Source: Bacillota bacterium
GTDB lineage: Bacteria > Bacillota > Bacilli > Lactobacillales > Aerococcaceae
Assembly: GCA_023442905.1 (NCBI GenBank)
Contig: JAEZWY010000001.1
Coordinates: 1-11,365, forward strand
DNA: 11,365 nucleotides
Direction: 5' to 3'
Of this stretch, positions 5,144-11,365 are shown piece by piece. Below the pieces are notes generated by a model, which did not search any database, had not been told where the DNA came from, and was given only the letters and a program-made list of their open reading frames with translations. The translations under genes were made by a program, and so were the position numbers. The first letter of the stretch is position 1, and each line of letters opens with the position of its first letter.

Positions 5144-7039
5144 ATGCCAAATACAAGGAAAAAAACTGGGATTCCTTTTTTCAAATCAATACATTTTAAA
5201 ATTCCCGTTATTTTTATATTAACACTACTAATTTCGCTCCAAATTGTCGGAGCGTATTTTATTCGTTCTCTAGAAACGGAGATGTTAACTTCGTTTGATG
5301 ACCAAGTAAATAGTCAGACAACTTTTATCATTGATAATATACAAACGGTGATGGAAGATGAAGATTTGAATGAGGATGAAAAAGAAACGCAAGTGAATTC
5401 GATCTTGCGTCGTTTTAATAATGATAGTGTATTAGAAATTCAATTATTCGATAGTAATGGATTTTTACTTGCAACGTCAAATCCTACATCACAAGCCTAT
5501 ATTGGGCAAAGAACTGTGGATGAAGATATAGAAGAAACATTATATACAGGTATCAGAAGTGAAACTTCGGGTTATGACTCAAACCAAGAAATTCGCATCA
5601 AAAAATTTGTGACACCAATTTTTTCTACGGCATCTTCTGGAGCCATGATTGGTATTTTAAATGTGACTGCAAATCTGGAGACCATCTATAGTCAGATTCA
5701 AAATATAATGTCTCTATTCTTGATTGCTTCAGGTATTTCACTTGTCTTTACAACTGGTTTGGCTGTATTGATTTCCAGTCAAATTATTAATCCTTTACAA
5801 AAAATGCGTGATCAAACAAAACAGATTGCAGAAGGTAATTATTCAACTACACTGGATATCAATTCAGAGGATGAAATTGGTCAACTAGCAGAATCTATTA
5901 ATTATCTATCTGTTCGAGTAGGGGACGCTCAAGACTTAACTGAAGCAGAAAGACAACGTTTAGATTCAGTTCTGCGCCATATGACGGATGGAGTTATTGC
6001 TACTGACCGACGGGGGAAAGTCACTATTATCAATGACCGGTCATTGAGTATTTTGAATAAAACCCAAGAAGAAGTCATTGGAGAATCTATTATTGAAGCG
6101 CTTGACTTATCTGAGCGGTTCTCATTTAGAGAATTATTTGATCAACACGATTCAATCCTACTAAATTACGCAAATGATGAAGGGGAAACTATTATACGTG
6201 CAGAATATTCCGTTATTCAACGTGAGTCTGGATTTATTTCGGGACTTGTTTGGGTGCTAACCGATATTACTGAACACGAAAAAATTGAACGTGACCGTAA
6301 GCAATTTGTATCTAATATTTCGCATGAATTACGTACACCTTTAACCAGTGTCCGTTCATATAGTGAGGCGTTAGTTGATGGTGCGATTAAAGATGAAAAA
6401 GTTGCTGTCGAATTTCTAAATGTTATCCAGACTGAAACAGATCGTATGATTCGTATGATTTCAGATTTACTACATTTATCACGAATGGATGCAAAACAAC
6501 AAGTTATCAACCGTGAACTAATTATTTTCAAAGACTTAGTCAACCATATTCTGGATCGCTTTGATATGATGCTTCAATCTGAAGATTATGAAGGCAAAAA
6601 TTATATTATAAAACGTGAATTAATGGAAGAAGAGGTCTGGGTAGAAATTGACCAGGATAAATTAATTCAAGTTATTGATAATATTATGAACAACGCGATT
6701 AAGTATTCACCAGATGGTGGGACAATTTATGTTCGTTTAATGTCTACACATAATCAACTTGTTTTAAGCATTCAAGACCAAGGACTAGGTATTCCTCAAG
6801 AATCCATTCCGCATCTATTTGATCGTTTCTACCGAGTGGATAAAGCACGGTCACGGGCGCAAGGTGGTAGTGGTTTAGGATTATCTATCGCTAAAGAAGA
6901 AATTGAATTACATAATGGGACAATTTGGGTAAATTCCATTGAAAATAAAGGAACCACCTTCTTTATCTCTCTTCCATTTGAAGAGTTTGATAGTGATGAT
7001 TGGGCAGAGGAGGATGAATGGGCCGATGAAGAAGAATAA
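5144..7039 (+). CDS. walK: Sensor histidine kinase WalK (YycG/VicK)
   Basis: A 631-residue membrane sensor kinase that phosphorylates WalR, slightly longer than Bacillus WalK (about 611). Order of parts: TM1 about 19-40, extracytoplasmic PAS/Cache-like domain about 41-183, TM2 about 187-210, HAMP about 211-262, cytoplasmic PAS about 271-378, HisKA with H394 in NISHELRTPL, and a catalytic domain with N-box N516/N517 (MNNAIKYS), G1 D545-x-G547-x-G549, F-box around FDRFYRV (559-565) and G2 GGSGLGLS (574-581). All kinase motifs are intact. In the PAS, H279 and D282 (HMTD) match two zinc ligands of Staphylococcus WalK, but the third position is T373 rather than His. The last 20 residues are strongly acidic. 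The ribosome site AGAGGT overlaps the walR stop. The walH start lies inside its 3' end. Confidence 0.98.
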   Translation: MPNTRKKTGIPFFKSIHFKIPVIFILTLLISLQIVGAYFIRSLETEMLTSFDDQVNSQTTFIIDNIQTVMEDEDLNEDEKETQVNSILRRFNNDSVLEIQLFDSNGFLLATSNPTSQAYIGQRTVDEDIEETLYTGIRSETSGYDSNQEIRIKKFVTPIFSTASSGAMIGILNVTANLETIYSQIQNIMSLFLIASGISLVFTTGLAVLISSQIINPLQKMRDQTKQIAEGNYSTTLDINSEDEIGQLAESINYLSVRVGDAQDLTEAERQRLDSVLRHMTDGVIATDRRGKVTIINDRSLSILNKTQEEVIGESIIEALDLSERFSFRELFDQHDSILLNYANDEGETIIRAEYSVIQRESGFISGLVWVLTDITEHEKIERDRKQFVSNISHELRTPLTSVRSYSEALVDGAIKDEKVAVEFLNVIQTETDRMIRMISDLLHLSRMDAKQQVINRELIIFKDLVNHILDRFDMMLQSEDYEGKNYIIKRELMEEEVWVEIDQDKLIQVIDNIMNNAIKYSPDGGTIYVRLMSTHNQLVLSIQDQGLGIPQESIPHLFDRFYRVDKARSRAQGGSGLGLSIAKEEIELHNGTIWVNSIENKGTTFFISLPFEEFDSDDWAEEDEWADEEE

Positions 7040-8591
7040 TTGGAATAGGGTCCTTCATGCGGTATTAATCATACTCGCGCTTGTATCGGTTGCAGCCTCT
7101 GTAAGTAATCTATATGGACCTAGTGCTTTAAACTCTTGGTTTAGTCAACTGAATCAAGAGCGAAGTGGTGAAACGACTACGGAATTAAATAATATGGCCA
7201 TTTCTAATGAAACAACCGATCAAAATTCTAAAGAAAAAGTTGAAATTACTGCTTCTCAAACCCTTATATTACATAATGGGGCAGGCGAGTATGTAGGCAT
7301 TAACAATATGTCTGCAATTAAAGAATTGAAACATGTGGCTGCGGGCTTTGATTATGAAAATAATGTTGAAGAAGATTCCGCTTATAACATTCGAAATTAT
7401 ATACAAACTCAAGCATATATTGAAGATAAGTTAATCAATGAAACCCCAATTAATTTATTAATTGCGGATGTCACTAGGTTGCCACAAGAAGTTCAAGAAA
7501 TGACGGTTACCTCTTATGTATATATCATGGATACTAATGAAGTTTATTTGATGAATGAAGTGACGAATACTGCTTATTCATTAACGATATCAGATAATAT
7601 CGATGATGTGATGGCACGTGTCGATAATTATTTAGCTGCTTATGATGATCAAATGTCACCAGTAGAACCCGTAACGTTAGCAAACGGCTTGTCATATGTG
7701 ACAAAAGAAGCGGAAGGAATCGACAGGTTAACCTATTTACAAGAGCGACAACCGACAACTTATTTCTTGAATCACTTTTTCGAAACGCCTGAAGATATTC
7801 ATGATTATTCAATGAATAATATTTCTCGTTACTATACAGAAGGGCGTCAATTAACGATTAATATGGAAACTTTCGAGGTAGTCTTACTACAAGAAAATGC
7901 TGAAGTTGAGGAAACAACTCTAAACCAACAGATTGAAGTAACTTCTGCAGCTATGGCAGATATTCTAGCTGATCAAACTTCGTGGCTATATGCAGAGGCT
8001 AGAGGTGAAGAGAATGAAATGGTGACCTACCGTAAGTACATCAATTCACTTCCAGTGTTTGGTAATAATTACGTGTCAAAAACACAATTTGTTATGGCAG
8101 GTAATACGATTCAAAATATCTACATGTCAGCATTAACTATTCAAACGCAAGTAACGGACTTGTCTGAATCATATACTGTTATGAGTGGTGTGAATGCTTT
8201 AGATTTGTTGAATAATGCGGGTTATCCGAATGAAGATATTTCTGAATTAGTACTAGGTTACCGTTGGGTACAAAATCCTGAAACGAGTCGTTTAGTTGAA
8301 TTAGTCCCATCATGGCACGTACAAATTGGAAATAAATGGTTTATGCTGGAAGATTTAATTGATATGGACCAGTATCCTTCTCTAAAAACCAGTTATACAG
8401 AGTCTGGTGAACCTGTAGACTTATCTGTTTACTTTGAAAACCTTGGACAACAAGTGAGTGAGGAAGAAGTAAAAACTCAACTAGATGAAAGCATATCGGA
8501 ATCAATTTCTTCAGATGTGGTGGAAAATGAATATTCACAAGTTTTAAATCCACCACTATCTGACAGTAATGGTGATGGGGAGGGGGACTAG
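7026..8591 (+). CDS. walH: WalH (YycH), membrane-anchored WalK regulatory partner
   Basis: A 521-residue protein matching the YycH family by its place directly after walK, its N-terminal membrane anchor (about residues 8-27 of MKKNNWNRVLHAVLIILALV) and a large extracytoplasmic domain. YycH and YycI interact with WalK: in Bacillus subtilis they restrain it, while in Staphylococcus aureus they activate it, so the sign here is not predicted. It is somewhat longer than the Bacillus protein (about 455). The start at 7026 overlaps walK by 14 bases and is supported by AGAGGAGG at 7006-7013, twelve bases upstream, and by the anchor following at once; ATG 7014 touches this site and is too close. The tail is acidic (DSNGDGEGD), and its codons contain the walI ribosome site. 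Confidence 0.92.
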   Translation: MKKNNWNRVLHAVLIILALVSVAASVSNLYGPSALNSWFSQLNQERSGETTTELNNMAISNETTDQNSKEKVEITASQTLILHNGAGEYVGINNMSAIKELKHVAAGFDYENNVEEDSAYNIRNYIQTQAYIEDKLINETPINLLIADVTRLPQEVQEMTVTSYVYIMDTNEVYLMNEVTNTAYSLTISDNIDDVMARVDNYLAAYDDQMSPVEPVTLANGLSYVTKEAEGIDRLTYLQERQPTTYFLNHFFETPEDIHDYSMNNISRYYTEGRQLTINMETFEVVLLQENAEVEETTLNQQIEVTSAAMADILADQTSWLYAEARGEENEMVTYRKYINSLPVFGNNYVSKTQFVMAGNTIQNIYMSALTIQTQVTDLSESYTVMSGVNALDLLNNAGYPNEDISELVLGYRWVQNPETSRLVELVPSWHVQIGNKWFMLEDLIDMDQYPSLKTSYTESGEPVDLSVYFENLGQQVSEEEVKTQLDESISESISSDVVENEYSQVLNPPLSDSNGDGEGD

Positions 8592-8593
8592 AA

Positions 8594-9415
8594 ATGAATT
8601 TTAAAAAAGTAGAGATTATTTTTATTCTAGCCTTCCTCATTCTAGATGTATTTCTTATTAATATATTTATCAATAAATATGTTGGTACGCCAAGTCAAGC
8701 AATTGAAAATCAGTCGATAGATATTGTGACAGAATTCAAAGCAAATAATATTCAATACGATGAAATTTCAGACGAAATCTTACGGATACCCTTTGTACGG
8801 GCATTGAATACGACTTTAAATGAGGAAACTGTTTCTGAACTAACTGAAGATACACAAAGTGTTGAAGTAAATGCCAACCAAATTCTGGCACAAATTAATA
8901 CACCTATTCAATTAGAAGGTGTGACTGCTGAGACACCATCAGGTGAGCTTTCAGATAGTGCCTTATCAAGTTTAAATCAGTTTATTAATAGCGAAGTATA
9001 CCAAGGCAGCCAATACCGCTTTATAAGTTATGATAAGTCAGCTAGTAAGGTTACTTATATGCAAGAAACTGCTTCAGGCGCAGTGGTTGCAGATGGTAAT
9101 GGAGAAATTATTTTTCAAGTCAATGATGATTATGCTGTTTATGCCTATGATCAAACGATTACTGGAGAAACTGCGACTCAAGGTGAGGAACGTACTGTAA
9201 TTAGTGAGCAACAAGCCTTAGAAAATGCCTTTTTAAATAACAGTATTCCAGATGAGTCTATTATTTTGCGTTCATTCTTGGCTTACCGCGAAACCTTAGC
9301 GCTTGATGAAATAACCCTCTACCATCCGGTGTGGACTTTATTGATTCTAACAAATGAAGGAACCACTCAGCGCGTATTTGTAGATGGTATCAATGGGGCA
9401 ATTATGACCCAGTAA
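8594..9415 (+). CDS. walI: WalI (YycI), membrane-anchored WalK regulatory partner
   Basis: A 273-residue protein close to the usual YycI length (about 280 in Bacillus). It starts MNFKKVEIIFILAFLILDVFL, a single membrane anchor at about 7-27, a characteristic family start, followed by an extracytoplasmic domain. With WalH it forms the membrane complex that modulates WalK activity. The ribosome site GGGGAGGGGG (8577-8586) lies within the last codons of walH, and the gap between the genes is only two bases, so translation is probably coupled. The C-terminal half (about 150-273, with DGNGEIIFQV and YHPVWTLL) resembles the PepSY-like region known in the family. Nothing looks truncated. Confidence 0.93.
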   Translation: MNFKKVEIIFILAFLILDVFLINIFINKYVGTPSQAIENQSIDIVTEFKANNIQYDEISDEILRIPFVRALNTTLNEETVSELTEDTQSVEVNANQILAQINTPIQLEGVTAETPSGELSDSALSSLNQFINSEVYQGSQYRFISYDKSASKVTYMQETASGAVVADGNGEIIFQVNDDYAVYAYDQTITGETATQGEERTVISEQQALENAFLNNSIPDESIILRSFLAYRETLALDEITLYHPVWTLLILTNEGTTQRVFVDGINGAIMTQ

Positions 9416-9433
9416 TTGGAAAGAGGACGATTG

Positions 9434-11215
9434 ATGTTTCAAAATTATCAAGAAAAAACTAGTAATCACTGGCAACCTTTAGCTGTCATTATATGTAGTT
9501 TAATTGCAATATTTATCTTATCGGGGCATGAGAATGATGTACAAGCTGATGCAACAGTGAGTGATTATTCGTCAACAATAAATGTTCAAGCAGATGGAAT
9601 CATGCAACAAGAAGAAACAATTGGATTTAATGTGAAGGGGACGGTTGAGGAGTTTAACCACCGAATTGCGCTTACAGATATGAGTAAGCTAGCAAGTCTA
9701 TCTGTTGATATGAAAAGTGTGAGTGCTGATTCATACTTCACCTTTGTTGAAAGTGATTCTAACGAAGTGGGAACCTATACTGTTTCAAATAAAGAAAATC
9801 AAGCAGTAGATATCAAAATTTTCAATACTGTAACCGATGCACCGCATGTGACAAGAGTTGCAACTGAGATTAATGATGCGTGGACAAATTATTCAGAGTG
9901 GACAATCTTAAAAAGTAGCTTCTTAGCCCTACCTTATGATGCTGATCAGGCAACCATGACGGTGAATTTCCCGCAAGCTGTACCTGAAGATCAAAGCGAT
10001 ATCATTATTTCAGGACCTGGAAAAACAAACTTGCAATGGGCGAACGATAGAAAGTCATTTACCTTAACGGTTGATGATTTGAAAGCTGATGAAACAGTAG
10101 CTATCCAAATGTACATGCCTGTTTCAATACTAGCTGATAACCAAAAAGTAGGTGCTGATTCAGAAGGGCAATCTACTATTGAGGCGATGCAGGCGAGTCA
10201 AGCAGCGGTGACCAGTTTACAAAAACGTCAAAATATACAAATTTGGGCAGTTACAGCTAGTTTATTTGTGCTTATTTTAGCGTATACAATCTATTTATAT
10301 GTGAAAAAACGTCAAATTATGATTGCTGTACCAACGAAAAAAGGCTTTGTTGCTAGCCAACCTAATGCTTATGGTCCACAAACGGTTGCCCGGTTAATGG
10401 GTAAAGGGTATTCGGACCATCAAAAGATTGTCTTGTTAGTGTTAGAATTAATTGAAGCTAAGGTATTGGCTGCTCACTTTGAAGTGAATAAACGTGGTCA
10501 GTTAGCGGATATTCAAGTCTCTATCATAGGGCAGGAAGTACATAACCCAGCTGGACAATTATTGTTAACAACAATCCAAGATAAGCTATCGTCTAACCGG
10601 GATGTCGTATCTTTAAATGAATTAGTATTTAATCAATCATCTAGAAAAGTAGCTATGCTGTCTCGCTTTGGACGTAAATTAGTGCGTAAGATTAATCAAA
10701 GTGCTAAACAACCATTAACCAAAGATGGTGTTTATAGTAAAATGAATCAAGTATACATGGCTATTCTTACCCTTTATATGGTAGCATGGTTATTTGGAAC
10801 AGGATTCGTCATTTATTGGCAATTGCAGTTGCAGGCTTTTAACTTGTGGGCATCGCTATTATTGGTAGCCAGCGTGGCTTTGGTGGCCCTTTTACAAAGA
10901 AATGTCTTACCAATGCGTAGTGAAAAAGGGGTATCCTTATTCAAGCAGTGGCAAGGGTATTTAAAAGGAATCTTCAGCCAAGTCAGCAATCCAGATGCTT
11001 GGGCCCAACAGTCGAATGAGTGGTTGGACCAGCAATATTTATATGCATGGGTGGCGGGTAGCAATGTCAAACTAGCTAAAGCGGTTGACCATCAAGCACA
11101 AGTGGTTAGCTTACCATTATTAGGGTCGGCGCAAGCGATTGATCACTTACAATTATCTAAATTGAAGTGGCAACCACAAGCTGAAGAAGTTTTGGATGAT
11201 GAAATAGTTGAATAG
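9434..11215 (+). CDS. DUF2207-type membrane protein inserted in the wal operon
   Basis: A 593-residue protein resembling the DUF2207 family of predicted bacterial membrane proteins, whose function is unknown. A membrane anchor or uncleaved signal (about 15-30) precedes an extracytoplasmic domain (about 40-265) that opens with the DUF2207-like pattern INVQADGIMQQEETIGFNV (49-67). TM2 is at about 269-290 with basic residues after it. A cytoplasmic region of about 150 residues follows, then TM3 (about 441-461), TM4 (about 470-487) and a cytoplasmic tail with KGVSLFKQWQGYLKG (498-512), like the KGxxxFxxWxxF segment seen in the family, ending in an acidic stretch. No catalytic motif is recognised. 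ATG 9434 is chosen over TTG 9416 because AAGAGG at 9421-9426 is seven bases upstream. It starts 18 bases after walI and ends 35 before walJ, so it is embedded in the operon. Confidence 0.8.
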   Translation: MFQNYQEKTSNHWQPLAVIICSLIAIFILSGHENDVQADATVSDYSSTINVQADGIMQQEETIGFNVKGTVEEFNHRIALTDMSKLASLSVDMKSVSADSYFTFVESDSNEVGTYTVSNKENQAVDIKIFNTVTDAPHVTRVATEINDAWTNYSEWTILKSSFLALPYDADQATMTVNFPQAVPEDQSDIIISGPGKTNLQWANDRKSFTLTVDDLKADETVAIQMYMPVSILADNQKVGADSEGQSTIEAMQASQAAVTSLQKRQNIQIWAVTASLFVLILAYTIYLYVKKRQIMIAVPTKKGFVASQPNAYGPQTVARLMGKGYSDHQKIVLLVLELIEAKVLAAHFEVNKRGQLADIQVSIIGQEVHNPAGQLLLTTIQDKLSSNRDVVSLNELVFNQSSRKVAMLSRFGRKLVRKINQSAKQPLTKDGVYSKMNQVYMAILTLYMVAWLFGTGFVIYWQLQLQAFNLWASLLLVASVALVALLQRNVLPMRSEKGVSLFKQWQGYLKGIFSQVSNPDAWAQQSNEWLDQQYLYAWVAGSNVKLAKAVDHQAQVVSLPLLGSAQAIDHLQLSKLKWQPQAEEVLDDEIVE

Positions 11216-11250
11216 AACAGAACAGTATTTAGATCTAGAAGGAGGCAATC

Positions 11251-11365
11251 ATGGAGACTGCACATAATGATTTCACAATGCGTGTTTCCATGCTCGGCAG
11301 TAGCTCAAGCGGAAACGCTACTTATATTGAAACCCCTAAGCGAAAAATTTTAGAAGACGCAGGAT
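11251..11365 (+). CDS. walJ: WalJ (YycJ) metallo-beta-lactamase-fold protein, 3' truncated by window
   Basis: Only the first 38 codons are present. After a short METAHNDFT lead, the sequence MRVSMLGSSSSGNATYIETP is the typical YycJ start (SVLxSGSxGNxxYxE), and KRKILEDAG resembles the KxLLVDAG strand that follows. YycJ/WalJ is a metallo-beta-lactamase-fold protein, a predicted nuclease or phosphodiesterase linked to coordinating cell division with replication in Bacillus; its metal-binding HxHxDH lies beyond the window. AGAAGGAGG at 11237-11245, five bases before ATG, is the strongest ribosome site in the operon. An internal ATG (residue 10) is an alternative start. Confidence 0.88.
   Translation, partial: METAHNDFTMRVSMLGSSSSGNATYIETPKRKILEDAG

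Noticed and set aside
6939..7025. Earlier in-frame starts for walH (6939, 6996, 7014)
   Set aside because: They lack a properly spaced ribosome site, and the membrane anchor typical of the family begins just after 7026.
9416..9433. TTG start for the DUF2207-type gene
   Set aside because: ATG 9434 has a properly spaced AAGAGG; the TTG directly abuts the walI stop and has a poor ribosome site.

Overview
The window looks like chromosome from a low-GC Gram-positive bacterium of the order Lactobacillales. The evidence is AT-rich DNA, strong AGGAGG-type ribosome sites, and a complete WalR/WalK two-component operon with walH, walI and the start of walJ. Aerococcaceae or Carnobacteriaceae seem plausible from general resemblance, but the genus cannot be fixed from sequence alone. 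All recognisable genes are on the + strand, and there are no RNA genes, insertion sequences or CRISPR arrays.

Layout. (1) 1-1083 is the C-terminal part of a family 3 glycoside hydrolase, cut by the left edge and closed by a clear terminator. (2) 1225-2455 holds two genes that are probably co-transcribed: a small flavin-binding-type PNPOx-like protein and a CPBP (Abi/CAAX-type) intramembrane protease, followed by a terminator. (3) 2456-2832 is a 377-base AT-rich intergenic region with two separate sites matching the WalR consensus TGTWAH-N5-TGTWAH, then a perfect TATAAT. (4) 2833-4203 encodes a secreted cell-wall hydrolase with a signal peptide, three LysM domains, an Ala/Gln/Glu-rich linker and an NlpC/P60 catalytic domain, closed by a terminator. 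(5) 4418 to the right edge is the wal operon: walR, walK, walH (yycH), walI (yycI), an extra DUF2207-type membrane protein gene, and the first 38 codons of walJ (yycJ).

How they work together. WalK/WalR is the cell-wall homeostasis system of Firmicutes, and its known targets are peptidoglycan hydrolases. Here a LysM-NlpC/P60 hydrolase lies directly upstream of walR and carries a perfect WalR box where the -35 element of its promoter should be. The window therefore appears to hold both the regulator and one of its direct targets. WalH and WalI are the membrane partners of WalK. The DUF2207 protein sits between walI and walJ, a place not occupied in the Bacillus, Staphylococcus or Enterococcus operons as I know them, and is the best candidate here for an undescribed accessory component. 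Other notable points are a three-half-site WalR-like array 200 bp upstream of the main box, a dyad and direct repeat overlaying the walR promoter, and a WalK PAS domain lacking one of the zinc ligands described in Staphylococcus aureus.
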